A DNA stretch of 64,000 nucleotides, taken from contig DAOUME010000016.1 in assembly GCA_034411995.1 (NCBI GenBank), forward strand, positions 1-64,000, read 5' to 3'. This DNA is from JAUVXJ01 sp034411995 (lineage in GTDB: Bacteria > Chloroflexota > Anaerolineae > UBA7937 > B3-Chlor). Shown one piece after another: positions 25,640 through 35,375 of this stretch; within the stretch, counting starts at the first letter, position 1; each line of letters starts with the position of its first letter. Made by a program: the position numbers and the translations under genes. The notes beneath the pieces were generated by a model, which was given only the letters and a program-made list of their open reading frames with translations, had not been told where the DNA came from and did no database searches.

Positions 25640-28600
25640 TTGGACATAAAGGACTTCAGAGCCTTGAGGGTGAGCCTGGCTTCGCCCCAGCAGATACTAT
25701 CCTGGTCTCACGGAGAGGTTACCAAGCCCGAGACGATCAACTACAGGCGTCTGAGGCCAGAAAGGGATGGTCTGTTCTGCGAGGCCATCTTCGGTCCTAC
25801 CAAGGACTGGCAGTGCTACTGTGGGAAGTACAAGAAGATCCGTCACAAGGGGATCGTCTGCGAAAAGTGCGGGGTCGAGGTGACCCGCTCGCGGGTGAGG
25901 CGGGAACGCATGGGACACATCATGCTGGCCTCGCCCGTGGCTCACGTCTGGTACACCCAGCGAGTGCCGAGCTATCTTGGCCTGCTCCTCGACATCTCCA
26001 GGCGCGACCTGGATCGTGTTCTCTACTTCGCACAGTACATGATTACAGAGATAGACGAAGAGGCTCGTTCGAAGGTCTATCGAAGGGTAGACGAGAAACT
26101 GGCCGCGGAGATGGCTGAGCTACGCGCCGGGCTCAAGGAGCGTACCGACGAGATCCAACGAGAACTGGGGGGTGAGATAGAGAAGCTTCAGGCTCGGGCG
26201 GAGCGCGTGAGGCAGAAGTATGATGCGCAACTAGCCGAAGAAACCGACCGTACCATGCAGGAGGCGAGTGCTCTGCAAAGCAGAGTGAGCCGCGCCATAG
26301 GGAAGGTCATCCGGAAGGACATCGTCTTCGGAGATTCGGACGAAGTGCTGGTGTCCTCGGGGAACTTGGTGAAGCGCGAGCACCTGACGGAGTTGAATCG
26401 CGCGGTGCAGGGGCGGATCGAGGAACTCGAGGGAGCGATACGAGGGAAACAGCAAGACGAACTGGTGCCCATTGAAGCCGAGATCGACCAGTTGCGACAG
26501 GAGGTGGAAGAGAAGGTCCGCGAGCTCACTGGGGCGATGGACGAGCAGATAGCGGGCCTGAAGTCCGCGGCCGAGGACGAGCGCAAAGAGATCAAGGGCG
26601 TCAAGGTGAAGCAGTTCCTCAACGAGACGCAGTATCGCGAACTGGAGGGCAAGTGGGGTCGCTTCTTCAGCGCTGAGATGGGCGGCGAGGCGCTCTTCAG
26701 GGTCTGCGAGAGCCTGGATCTGGACCGGATGGCCGACCAACTCCGGCGCGAAGGGAACGACAGCCGCTCCAAGCAGAGGCGCAAGAAAGCCACCAAGCGG
26801 CTGCGCGTGGTCGAGGCGCTGCGCAAGTCGCACAACCGCCCCGAGTGGATGATCCTTACCGCTCTACCAGTGATTCCACCTGATCTGCGTCCCATGGTGC
26901 AACTGGACGGAGGACGCTTCGCGACCAGCGATCTCAACGATCTGTACCGTCGAGTGATCAATCGCAACAATCGCCTCAAGAAGCTGGTAGAGTTGGGAGC
27001 GCCTGACGTCATCGTGCGCAACGAGAAACGTATGCTCCAGGAAGCCGTAGACTCCCTTATCGACAACAGCCGGCGAGGCAAGGCTATCTCGTCGAGGGGT
27101 AGGCGGAAGCTCAAGTCTCTGTCTGACATGCTGAAGGGGAAGCAGGGGAGGTTCAGGCGAAATCTCCTCGGCAAACGGGTTGACTACTCGGGTCGGTCGG
27201 TGATCGTCATCGGCCCCCATCTCAAGCTGCACCAGTGTGGACTCCCCAAAAGTATGGCCCTTGAGTTGTTCAAGCCCTTTGTGATGCAGAAGCTGGTAGA
27301 GCATAGCTATGCGCACAACGTCAAGGGGACCAGACGGATCATCGAGCAGATGCGCCCGGAAGTGTGGGAAGTGTTGGAGGAGGTGGTGAAGGATCACCTC
27401 GTGCTCCTCAACCGGGCTCCAACCCTGCACAGGCTGGGCATTCAAGCCTTTGAGCCAGTGTTGGTGGAAGGAAACGCGATACAGATACACCCTCTGGTCT
27501 GCAGCGCCTTCAACGCAGACTTCGACGGTGACCAGATGGCGGTCCACGTGCCATTGTCCGAAGCGGCGCAGACGGAAGCCAGGGAGTTGATGCTCTCCAG
27601 CAGGAATCTCCTGCTGCCCGCCAGTGGCGAGCCCACGGTCAGCCCTACCAAGGACATGGTATTGGGCTGCTACTACCTTACTGTGGAGGATGAAGGGCGC
27701 AAGGGTGAGGGCAAGGTCTTTGGTGACATCGATGAGGTCACCCTGGCCTATGACTTGGGACAGGTGGACCTACACGCCAAGATCAAGCTGCGAGCCAAGG
27801 TTCTGGTTACCAAGAGAAGAGTCACCAAGATCATAGACACCACTGTGGGACGCGCCATCTTCAACTCCGCGCTGCCGGAGGAGTTGAGATATCGCAACGA
27901 GGAATTGGACAAGGGTAAGCTGAGGCAACTCGTCGCGGAATGCTACTACAAACTCGGTCCTGAGGCCACAGCCACCATGGTCGATGAGATCAAGGAGCTG
28001 GGTTTCAAGTATGCCACGCGGTCTGGCCTGACCATCGCCGTGAGCGACATCACCATACCCGAGCAGAAGGAGAGCATTCTCCGGGAGGTATCGGCGGAGG
28101 CTGAGGATATCGAGCGGCAGTATCGTCGTGGGCTCATAACTGAGAATGAGCAGTATGTCAAGAAGGTGGAGCTCTGGACTGAGGCCATGGATGAGGTCAC
28201 AGAGGCGGTGGCCCAAGCCCTCGATCCCATGGGTCCCATCAGGCTGATGGCCGCCTCGGGTGCGACCAAGGGTGGTTTTCAGCCCGTCCGGCAGCTGGCC
28301 GGGATGCGCGGTCTCATGGCCGACCCTGCGGGTCGGATCATCGAGTTGCCAATTCGCTCCAATTTCCGAGAGGGTCTGACAGCGCTGGAGTATTTCATCT
28401 CCACTCACGGAGCACGGAAGGGGTTGGCGGACACGGCTCTGCGAACGGCCGACGCTGGTTATCTCACCCGTCGGCTAGTTGACGTGGCGCAGGACGCGAT
28501 TGTGAACGCCGAGGACTGTGGCACAGAAAACGGCATATGGGTGAGAGCCGATCGTTCGGAGGAGATCGGCGAGTCAGTCGAGGAACGTGTGTGGGGTAGG

Positions 28601-29887
28601 TTGGCGGCGAGCGACATCGTCGACCCGGCGACAGGTGCGGTGATCGTCGAGAAGGGGGAAATGATCACTCGTCTGCACTTGGTCGACATTGAGGCCGCCG
28701 GCGTGCAAGAGATATACGTCCGATCACCACTGACGTGTGAGCTGCGGCATGGCGTGTGCCGCAGGTGCTACGGCCGAGACCTGGCCAGGGAGGGGTTGGT
28801 CAGGATGGGCGAGGCCGTGGGCATCGTGGCCGCTCAGTCCATTGGCGAGCCGGGTACCCAGCTTACTCTTCGGACCTTCCACACGGGAGGTGTGGTGGAA
28901 GGCGAGCACAGAGACATCACCCACGGTCTTCCTAGAGTTCAGGAGCTGTTCGAGGCCAGGAGCCCGAAGGGGCAGGCCATCATCGCGGACATGGACGGTA
29001 CCGTGCAGATACTGCACGAAGACGGTATGCGCAAGATCGTTCTCACGGCTACAGACGTCTATCGCGATGAGCATGAGATAGCACACGGGTATAGAATCCT
29101 CGTCGAGGACGGCGATGAGATTGACAAGGGCGCTCTGCTGGCGCAACGCGGGGAGGAAGGCAGTCCAAGGTTCGATCAGGTGCTGGCGCGAGGTGGTGGC
29201 AGGGTGATCAAAGAGGACAACAAGATCACTATCTATCGCGAGGAGCAGGTGAAAACCGAATACGAGGTGGCGTCCAACGCACGCCTCCGCGTGCGTAACC
29301 TGCAAAACGTGACCGCGGGCGAGCAGTTGACCGAGGGACCGTTGAACCCGCACGAGGTGCTCCGCATCCAGGGTCGAGAGGCCGTTCAGGTGTACCTCTT
29401 GGAGGAGATACAGAGGGTCTATCGCTCGCAGGGTGTATCCATCAACGACAAGCACATCGAGATGATCGTGAGGCAGATGCTGAGCAAGGTGTCCATAACC
29501 TCACCGGGCGACACGGAATTCCTGCTGGGCGAGACGGTGGATCGTCTGGCGTTTGAGGACGCCAACCGACGGGTGGTGGAGGAGGGTGGTAGTCCGGCGA
29601 CCGCTCGGCAGGTGCTGCTTGGCATCACCAAGGCGGCGCTCAACACGGAGAGTTTCCTGTCAGCTTCGTCCTTCCAGCACACGATAAACGTGCTGGCTCA
29701 GGCGGCGATAGAGGGGAAGCGCGATGAGTTGCGTGGGCTGAAGGAGAATGTGATCATTGGCAAACTGATCCCTGCTGGGACTGGGTTCCACGCAGAGGGG
29801 GAAGAGGAGGAGCAAAAGGCAGAGACGGTGCCTGAGGAGGAAGAAGAGGAGCTTGCGGTCGAAGCGGAGCTAGCGGCCACGGAATGA
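25640..29887 (+). CDS. rpoC: DNA-directed RNA polymerase subunit beta'
   Basis: 1415 residues from a TTG start at 25640 with AGGAGGA upstream. The N-terminal zinc-binding ribbon (CYCGKYKKIRHKGIVCEKCG, about residues 59-78), an inserted coiled-coil region rich in Glu/Arg/Lys (about 145-320), the catalytic loop NADFDGDQMAVH (about 628-639) that holds the active-site Mg, and the second zinc site (CELRHGVCRRCYG, near residue 1035) are all visible, as is the trigger-loop region. The C-terminus ends in an acidic Glu-rich tail of about 30 residues. rpoB, normally just upstream, is not in the window: the gene sits alone behind a transporter operon. Confidence 0.97.
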   Translation: MDIKDFRALRVSLASPQQILSWSHGEVTKPETINYRRLRPERDGLFCEAIFGPTKDWQCYCGKYKKIRHKGIVCEKCGVEVTRSRVRRERMGHIMLASPVAHVWYTQRVPSYLGLLLDISRRDLDRVLYFAQYMITEIDEEARSKVYRRVDEKLAAEMAELRAGLKERTDEIQRELGGEIEKLQARAERVRQKYDAQLAEETDRTMQEASALQSRVSRAIGKVIRKDIVFGDSDEVLVSSGNLVKREHLTELNRAVQGRIEELEGAIRGKQQDELVPIEAEIDQLRQEVEEKVRELTGAMDEQIAGLKSAAEDERKEIKGVKVKQFLNETQYRELEGKWGRFFSAEMGGEALFRVCESLDLDRMADQLRREGNDSRSKQRRKKATKRLRVVEALRKSHNRPEWMILTALPVIPPDLRPMVQLDGGRFATSDLNDLYRRVINRNNRLKKLVELGAPDVIVRNEKRMLQEAVDSLIDNSRRGKAISSRGRRKLKSLSDMLKGKQGRFRRNLLGKRVDYSGRSVIVIGPHLKLHQCGLPKSMALELFKPFVMQKLVEHSYAHNVKGTRRIIEQMRPEVWEVLEEVVKDHLVLLNRAPTLHRLGIQAFEPVLVEGNAIQIHPLVCSAFNADFDGDQMAVHVPLSEAAQTEARELMLSSRNLLLPASGEPTVSPTKDMVLGCYYLTVEDEGRKGEGKVFGDIDEVTLAYDLGQVDLHAKIKLRAKVLVTKRRVTKIIDTTVGRAIFNSALPEELRYRNEELDKGKLRQLVAECYYKLGPEATATMVDEIKELGFKYATRSGLTIAVSDITIPEQKESILREVSAEAEDIERQYRRGLITENEQYVKKVELWTEAMDEVTEAVAQALDPMGPIRLMAASGATKGGFQPVRQLAGMRGLMADPAGRIIELPIRSNFREGLTALEYFISTHGARKGLADTALRTADAGYLTRRLVDVAQDAIVNAEDCGTENGIWVRADRSEEIGESVEERVWGRLAASDIVDPATGAVIVEKGEMITRLHLVDIEAAGVQEIYVRSPLTCELRHGVCRRCYGRDLAREGLVRMGEAVGIVAAQSIGEPGTQLTLRTFHTGGVVEGEHRDITHGLPRVQELFEARSPKGQAIIADMDGTVQILHEDGMRKIVLTATDVYRDEHEIAHGYRILVEDGDEIDKGALLAQRGEEGSPRFDQVLARGGGRVIKEDNKITIYREEQVKTEYEVASNARLRVRNLQNVTAGEQLTEGPLNPHEVLRIQGREAVQVYLLEEIQRVYRSQGVSINDKHIEMIVRQMLSKVSITSPGDTEFLLGETVDRLAFEDANRRVVEEGGSPATARQVLLGITKAALNTESFLSASSFQHTINVLAQAAIEGKRDELRGLKENVIIGKLIPAGTGFHAEGEEEEQKAETVPEEEEEELAVEAELAATE

Positions 29888-30019
29888 AGCTGGAGAAAAG
29901 GTCTGGCTGGCACTTCTTCGTGCAGCCTGTGATGGAGATGGGGAAGTCCGCCAATTGCGGCGGGTTACCGTCTCCTGGATGTGCATAAGCCTTAGCTGAA
30001 GGGGGATATCTGGATTACC

Positions 30020-31990
30020 ATGGTAGACATGATGATGGGCGAAGACGAATCTAACAACGATGAAGCTACTGGATCGCCCATGTGGAAGTTTCTCAGGGAA
30101 GAGTACGACTACAAGCGCCCCAAGAGAGGTGACATCAGGTACGCTGAGGTCCTCAGGATCGATGAGGACGAGATCATCGTCGACATCGGTGGCAAGACCG
30201 AGGGCGTAGTGCCTGCCGTGGACCTCGACAGGATGGGTGACGATGCCCTGGCAGAGATCGAGGTGGGCGACAAAGTACCCGTATACGTGCTGCGGCCAGA
30301 AAGCGCCGACGGGGACGTCATCGTGTCACTCAACATGGCACGTACCATGGAGGACTGGCGGAAAGCGGAGAGGCTGTTCGAGGAAGGTGGAGTACACGAA
30401 GGCACGGTCTCGGGGTACAACAAGGGCGGGCTCCTCGTCTATTTCGGCCAGATCAGAGGTTTCGTGCCCGCATCGCAGCTGAGTGGGCTGAGTAGGCGGA
30501 GCAGTCACGAGGATCGTATGGCCACGCTGTCCAAGATGGAGGGACAGCAACTCTTGCTGAAGGTCATAGAGGTGGATCGCCAGCGACGTCGCCTCATCTT
30601 CTCTGAGCGGGCGGCCTCACGCGAGTGGCGCGAGAAGCGAAAAGAGGAGCTCTTGAATGATCTCCAGGAGGGGGATATTCGTTCGGGCACGGTGAGAAAC
30701 CTGTGTGAGTTCGGTGCTTTTGTGGACCTGGGCGGCGCCGACGGCCTGATCCACATCTCCGAGCTGTCGTGGCGACGAGTCAAACACGCCCGAGAGGTAT
30801 TGAGGGTCGGAGAGGAAGTCGAAGTATACGTGCTGCGCGTCGACCGCGAAAGGAAACGCATTGGCCTCAGCCTCAAGCGTCTGCAACCCGACCCCTGGCA
30901 CGTGGCCGAGGAGAAGTACGAAGTCGGGCAGATCGTCAAGGGTGTGGTGACCAACATCGTGGACTTCGGGGCCTTCGCGCGCATCGAAGACGGGATAGAA
31001 GGTCTGATCCACGTCTCCGAGCTATCGGACGGCGACTTCGCACCCCGTGACCTGGTGAAGGAAGGCGAGGAGCTGTACGTCAAGATCCTGAGCATAGACG
31101 CGCATCGGCAGCGGATGGGGCTCAGCCTCAAGCAAGCGCCAAGTCGCGAGGAGGTGGAGGGCGACGAGGCTTGGGCAGCGCTGGCAGAAGAGGGCGAGGC
31201 CGAGGAGGCTGCTCTGGAGGTATCCCGGGCCGAGGCAGAAGAAGCTGTGTACGAGGCTGAGGAAGCGCTGGAGGCGGAACTCGAGATCGAAGAAGCGTTG
31301 CCGCCGACCGAGGCCGGGGAGCCCGTTCAGGAGTTCGATCTGGCTGCTTCTGCCGCCGAGGTTGAAGAGCTGGAGCCTGAGGTCGAGTTCGTAGAGCCAG
31401 AAGTGGCCGTGGCGGAGATCGAACCCGAGGCGGAGCTTGTGGTGGGACTGGCGGAAGCTGATGTGGCCATCGCTACGGTCGGGGCTGAGGTGGAGGAGAA
31501 AGAGCCAGAGGAAGAGGTTGAGGCTGAGGAGCCAGAGGAAGAGGTTGAGGCTGAAGCTGAGGAGCCAGAGGAAGAGGTTGAGGCTGAAGCTGAGCAGCCA
31601 GAGGAAGAGGCTGAGGCTGAGGCCGAGGAGCCAGAGGCGTCCGTAGAGGAGATGGAAGCCGAGGCTGAGGAAAAGCCGGCGGCCGAGGTCGAGGAGGAAC
31701 AGCCAGGCGCGGAAGTTGAGCCTGAAGAGCCAGAAGCGAGTGCGGAAGCGATCGAGGCAGAGGAGGAAGAGCCGGAGCTGGACGCTGGGGTCGAAGTGGA
31801 AGCGGAGCCTGAGTTGGAGGCTGTCGCCGGGGGCGAGACAGAGGAGGAGGAGGATTCCACCGATTCGCCTGCCGAGGCCGAGTCTGAGGAAGATGCTGAT
31901 CTCGAATCAGAGTCGGACAGTCTGGACGTCATTGGTCAGGAGGACACAGTCGCTGAGCCCGACGAGGCGACCGAGGATGAGGACGCCTGA
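30020..31990 (+). CDS. rpsA: S1-domain RNA-binding protein with long acidic C-terminal tail (RpsA-like)
   Basis: 656 residues. Four S1 OB-fold repeats are visible at about 30-100 (GDIRYAEVLRIDEDEIIVDI), 115-190 (GTVSGYNKGGLLVYF), 212-285 (GTVRNLCEFGAFVDLGGADG) and 300-372 (GVVTNIVDFGAFARIEDGIEG). This is like short-form ribosomal protein S1, which helps mRNA bind the 30S subunit. Residues from about 380 to the end are a highly acidic, low-complexity Glu/Ala/Val tail with near-perfect repeats of the type EEPEEEVEAEA. Such a tail of some 270 residues is unusual. Preceded by rpoC by 130 bases. The rpsA name is by domain architecture only. Confidence 0.82.
   Translation: MVDMMMGEDESNNDEATGSPMWKFLREEYDYKRPKRGDIRYAEVLRIDEDEIIVDIGGKTEGVVPAVDLDRMGDDALAEIEVGDKVPVYVLRPESADGDVIVSLNMARTMEDWRKAERLFEEGGVHEGTVSGYNKGGLLVYFGQIRGFVPASQLSGLSRRSSHEDRMATLSKMEGQQLLLKVIEVDRQRRRLIFSERAASREWREKRKEELLNDLQEGDIRSGTVRNLCEFGAFVDLGGADGLIHISELSWRRVKHAREVLRVGEEVEVYVLRVDRERKRIGLSLKRLQPDPWHVAEEKYEVGQIVKGVVTNIVDFGAFARIEDGIEGLIHVSELSDGDFAPRDLVKEGEELYVKILSIDAHRQRMGLSLKQAPSREEVEGDEAWAALAEEGEAEEAALEVSRAEAEEAVYEAEEALEAELEIEEALPPTEAGEPVQEFDLAASAAEVEELEPEVEFVEPEVAVAEIEPEAELVVGLAEADVAIATVGAEVEEKEPEEEVEAEEPEEEVEAEAEEPEEEVEAEAEQPEEEAEAEAEEPEASVEEMEAEAEEKPAAEVEEEQPGAEVEPEEPEASAEAIEAEEEEPELDAGVEVEAEPELEAVAGGETEEEEDSTDSPAEAESEEDADLESESDSLDVIGQEDTVAEPDEATEDEDA
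31502..31634 (+). repeat. In-frame 27-36-base tandem repeats in the S1 protein gene
   Basis: Four units of a GAGCCAGAGGAAGAGG-type sequence, each followed by TTGAGGCTGA or CTGAGGCTGA, encode the Glu-rich repeats. Units vary in length by whole codons, suggesting copy-number change by slippage. The opposite strand gives a Ser-rich open frame that is an artefact of this composition. Confidence 0.7.
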
Positions 31991-32053
31991 TCAAGACAGA
32001 CAGCCGAAGAATCGTCGGGCAGCCCTCGACTTGGTGTCAGGATGGAGGCCGGG

Positions 32054-32272
32054 ATGTCTGTCTTGAAGAGGCTTGCCTTCTGTGTGGGTTTCGTTTTGGG
32101 GCTGGCCGCGTTCGTGCTCGTCGCTGGCAACGCACTTCTGTACTTGTTGACTGGCAAGCTACCATCCGTCGAGGTGAGGGAGGATGGAAGACCCTCCGTT
32201 GGTCTGGTCTCGCCTGAAGAGGTAGTGAACCTTGTGCGGGAGCAGGCGCAGAGAGGCCTGCAGGGCGGCTAG
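32054..32272 (+). CDS. Small membrane protein, first of a related pair
   Basis: 72 residues from the ATG at 32054; GGAGG lies 5 bases upstream, which is the better start than the in-frame ATG at 32042. One hydrophobic segment (FCVGFVLGLAAFVLVAGNAL) is followed by the shared motif YLLTGKLPSVEV and SPEEVVNLV. The next gene has YLLTGRVPFITQ and EPEEARGLL at the matching place, so the two are paralogues. Function unknown; downstream of the S1 gene, possibly same transcript. Confidence 0.55.
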   Translation: MSVLKRLAFCVGFVLGLAAFVLVAGNALLYLLTGKLPSVEVREDGRPSVGLVSPEEVVNLVREQAQRGLQGG

Positions 32273-32318
32273 ATCGATCGCCGGAGGTCGGTGAGCCGCT
32301 GATGGGAGGAGGGTTGGT

Positions 32319-32651
32319 GTGGTGGCGAGAGACAAGACGCGGAAGAGAAACGATGCTTCGGCTTTCTCTGGCTATCTGGGCGACTTGATGGCGGTTCCCC
32401 GGAGTTTCGTCTTTGGCTTGCTCTCAGGAGTGCTCGTGCCGGTGGCTGGCCTGGCTGGGATCATCGGTGGCATCTACCTGCTTACCGGGAGGGTACCGTT
32501 CATCACCCAGGTTGACGAGGAGATCGGAGAGAGGCGGCTGATCGTCCAGCTCGTGGAGCCGGAGGAGGCGCGTGGCCTGCTCCGGAGGGGCGGCGAGGCG
32601 GTCATGTCCTTCGGCGACGAGATCAGGACCGAATTGGAGGGCGGAGAATAA
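32319..32651 (+). CDS. Small membrane protein, second of a related pair
   Basis: 110 residues from a GTG at 32319 with GGGAGGAGGG upstream. A Lys/Arg-rich N-terminus precedes one or two hydrophobic segments (VFGLLSGVLVPVAGLAGIIGG) and the YLLTGRVPFI motif shared with the preceding small protein. The C-terminal part is charged, ending FGDEIRTELEGGE. The single- or two-helix topology suggests a membrane-anchored accessory protein. Not recognised. Confidence 0.55.
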   Translation: MVARDKTRKRNDASAFSGYLGDLMAVPRSFVFGLLSGVLVPVAGLAGIIGGIYLLTGRVPFITQVDEEIGERRLIVQLVEPEEARGLLRRGGEAVMSFGDEIRTELEGGE

Positions 32652-33020
32652 GGGGTGGCGATTCCCTGGGAGAGGTGCACGGCAAAATCAGGGAGCCAGC
32701 GCCAGGTCGCAGCCGCACCGAAGTGGTCTCAGAAGCTCAGCACTAATCGCTCCGCCGGACCGAGAGGAAGGTCCGGCGGATGTGTCAACCAGGCATACCA
32801 CCATACTTCGGCACCCTGTCAGGCACAGATCCTGCGGCTCGACAAGAGCCATGAAACTACTCGGCGTCCCAGCATCCAACAACAGGCAGGCTCGTTCCGT
32901 CGGCGCCAGCATCGCTTTGCTAGTGTCGTCGTGGCGCAGTTGAGCGGGGCGCGCGGTCGAAGCAGCAGCTCGTAGCGGTGCACCGCTCGAGGGTCCCCAT
33001 CTCTTCCTTCTCCCCGGACA
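32652..33020. other. Intergenic region with a perfect hairpin
   Basis: 369 bases between convergent genes. TCCGCCGGACC (32751-32761) and GGTCCGGCGGA (32770-32780) form an 11-base-pair stem with an 8-base loop and no T run; it may act as a bidirectional end point. Nothing else was recognised. Confidence 0.5.
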
Positions 33021-33998
33021 TCAGGGGAGCCCCACGCTGGCTTTGACTTCGGCCAGGGTCTGTCTGGCTATGACCGATGCTCGGGCAGCTCCATCGGCGA
33101 GCACGTCCCACACCAGGCGAGGATCCTCGGCCAGTTCGGTGCGCCGCGCCCTGAAGGGGGCTAGATTCTCGGCGAGGTTGCGGGCCAGCACCTTCTTGCA
33201 GTCCACGCACCCTATCTGGGCTTTCCGGCATTCGCTTTCTATCTCCTCTACCTGCTCGGGTGAGAAGAAGCCATGGAAGGCGAAAACGTTGCACACCTCT
33301 GGGCGCCCAGGATCGCTACGATACCGCCGCTGTGGGTCGGTGACCATGGTCATGACGCGACTCTCGATCTGCTCCGGGCTCGAAGCCAGTTCGACGTGGT
33401 TATCCAGGGACTTGCTCATCTTGTTCACGCCGTCCAGGCCCATCACGCGCGCGAACGGCGTCAGCTTGATCTGTGGTTCGATCAGGACCGGGCCGAAGTG
33501 GTGGTTGAAACGTCGCACGATCTCCCTGGTGAACTCCAGGTGCGGCGCCTGGTCTTCCCCGACTGGAACGGCGTCTGCCTTGTAGAGGGTGATGTCGGCC
33601 GCCATGAGCACCGGATATCCCAGAAGGCCGTAGTTCACGTTGTCGGGCTGTAGACGGACCTTCTCCTTGAAAGTGGGCAGCCTGGTGAGCCAACCCATGG
33701 GAGTGACCATGGACAGGATGGTGTGTAGCTCTGTGACCTGGGGCACGTGGGACTGCACGAAGATGATGCTCTTCTTGGGGTCCATCCCGGCCGCCAGCCA
33801 GTCCAGCACCATCTCCTCCGTGTTCAGCTTCAACTTGTCAGTGTCCTGGAGCGTGGTCAGTGCGTGGAGATCGACCACGCAGTAGACACACTCGTACTCC
33901 TCCTGGAGGGCGACGTAGTTCTGGATCGCTCCGAGGTAGTTGCCTATGTGCTGCCTCCCGGTGGGACGAGCACCGGAGAAAACTCTTCCCTTCTTCAT
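33021..33998 (-). CDS. trpS: Tryptophanyl-tRNA synthetase
   Basis: 325 residues from the ATG at 33998, the point where family similarity starts (KKGRVFSGARPTGRQHIGNYLGA) and preceded by TAGGAGAACCACG. The class I signatures are present: HIGN (the HIGH box) near residue 17 and VNKMSKSLDN (the KMSKS loop) near 200. It charges tRNA-Trp with tryptophan. Length is normal. It is transcribed away from deoB; the two share a short intergenic region with separate promoters. Confidence 0.95.
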   Translation of the reverse strand: MKKGRVFSGARPTGRQHIGNYLGAIQNYVALQEEYECVYCVVDLHALTTLQDTDKLKLNTEEMVLDWLAAGMDPKKSIIFVQSHVPQVTELHTILSMVTPMGWLTRLPTFKEKVRLQPDNVNYGLLGYPVLMAADITLYKADAVPVGEDQAPHLEFTREIVRRFNHHFGPVLIEPQIKLTPFARVMGLDGVNKMSKSLDNHVELASSPEQIESRVMTMVTDPQRRYRSDPGRPEVCNVFAFHGFFSPEQVEEIESECRKAQIGCVDCKKVLARNLAENLAPFRARRTELAEDPRLVWDVLADGAARASVIARQTLAEVKASVGLP

Positions 33999-34125
33999 CG
34001 TGGTTCTCCTAGAGTCACCAAGCGTGACGTCGCAACCCGCTGGCACAGGTCGTCGCTCCCGGGTGGACAGACGCGGTGTTTCCATCAGTTTATCACAAGC
34101 TGTCGGGCTGGGCAAGAGTTTGTGG

Positions 34126-34154
34126 TTGCCGAACGTCGGCGAGTCATGTATAGT
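34126..34154 (+). promoter_or_regulatory. Promoter of deoB
   Basis: TTGCCG (34126-34131), 17 bases, TATAGT (34149-34154). The ATG is 19 bases downstream of the -10 box, giving a very short leader. Confidence 0.6.
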
Positions 34155-34172
34155 AGGTCAGGAGGCTGGAGC

Positions 34173-35357
34173 ATGCGGGACGTGGGGAGGGTGACGGTAA
34201 TAGTGTTGGACGGGGTGGGCGTGGGGGCCCTGCCCGACGCGGCCGATTTCGGCGACGAGGACAGCAATTCTGTGGGCAACACGGCCCGAGTGGTGGGCGG
34301 ACTGGCGTTGCCCAACATGAGCCTCTTGGGACTGGGCAATCTCACGGACGTAATGGGGGTACCCCCGGTGAGGGAGACGATCGGCGCCTACGGACGCATG
34401 GCCGAGGTGTCCGCCGGCAAGGACAGCACGACAGGTCACTGGGAGTTGACGGGGGTCGTCTCTTCGAAACCCCTGCCTACCTATCCGAACGGGTTCCCCA
34501 AGGAGCTCATCGAGGAGTACGAGCGCCGCATCGGGCGCAAGACCTTGGGTAACGTGGCTATCTCTGGCACAGTCATCATCGACCAGCTAGGCGCAGAGCA
34601 CATGCGCACTGGCTCGCCCATCGTTTACACTTCAGCCGACAGCGTTTTCCAGGTAGCTGCACACGAACAGATCATTCCTCTCCCCGAACTGTACCGCATT
34701 TGTCTCATCGCTCGTGAGATGCTGACGGGTGAGCACGCTGTGGGGCGCGTCATCGCTCGGCCCTTCGTGGGGCAGCCGGGCAGCTTCGCCCGCACGCAGA
34801 ACAGAAGGGATTTCTCTCTCGTGCCGCCGAAGCCGACGCTCCTGGATCGATTGGTGGCCGCAGATCACCAGGTTGTGGGGGTGGGCAAGGTGGACGATCT
34901 CTTCGCCAAGCGGGGCCTGACGGTGTGCCACCATACCGTCGACAACCTGGTGGCGACGGAGAAGGTCATCGAACTTCTCGGTGAGGACAGCGAGGGCTTG
35001 ATCCTCGCCAACCTGATCGAGTTCGACATGCTCTTTGGACATCGCAACAACCCTGAGGGGTACGCCAGGGCGCTGGAGGCGTTCGACTCCCGCCTGCCCC
35101 GGATGATGGAGGCCATGAAACCAGGGGACGTTCTCTTCATCGTGGCCGATCATGGCAACGACCCCACTACTCCCAGCACCGACCACTCTCGAGAGTACGT
35201 TCCACTTCTCGCTTACGGTGAGCGGGTGACACCGGGAGTCAATCTGGGTACGAGGGAGAGTTTCGCGGATCTGGGCGCTACGATCGCCGAGCTCCTGGGG
35301 ATCGAACCCTTGCCCGATGGCACTTCGTTCGTCAAGGAGATCATGAGCGGCGCATGA
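34173..35357 (+). CDS. deoB: Phosphopentomutase
   Basis: 394 residues from the ATG at 34173, preceded by GGAGG and just after a promoter. The frame is open far upstream across trpS but that is not coding. An alkaline-phosphatase-like metalloenzyme: VIVLDGVGVGALPDA at the N-terminus (metal Asp), SAGKDSTTGHWELTG with the catalytic Thr, and IVADHGNDPTTPSTDHSRE near residue 325 with metal ligands. It interconverts ribose 1- and 5-phosphate or the deoxy forms, linking nucleoside breakdown to central metabolism, fitting the nucleoside-type importer about 9 kb upstream. Confidence 0.95.
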   Translation: MRDVGRVTVIVLDGVGVGALPDAADFGDEDSNSVGNTARVVGGLALPNMSLLGLGNLTDVMGVPPVRETIGAYGRMAEVSAGKDSTTGHWELTGVVSSKPLPTYPNGFPKELIEEYERRIGRKTLGNVAISGTVIIDQLGAEHMRTGSPIVYTSADSVFQVAAHEQIIPLPELYRICLIAREMLTGEHAVGRVIARPFVGQPGSFARTQNRRDFSLVPPKPTLLDRLVAADHQVVGVGKVDDLFAKRGLTVCHHTVDNLVATEKVIELLGEDSEGLILANLIEFDMLFGHRNNPEGYARALEAFDSRLPRMMEAMKPGDVLFIVADHGNDPTTPSTDHSREYVPLLAYGERVTPGVNLGTRESFADLGATIAELLGIEPLPDGTSFVKEIMSGA

Positions 35358-35375
35358 TGGACCAGCCACCACTGC

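Noticed and set aside
31327..31932. A 201-codon Ser-rich minus-strand frame
   Set aside because: Product of the Glu-rich repeats on the coding strand (GAG/GAA read as CTC/TTC in shifted frames).
33747..34172. N-terminal extension of the deoB frame across trpS
   Set aside because: A promoter, ribosome-binding site and family start all point to the ATG at 34173.
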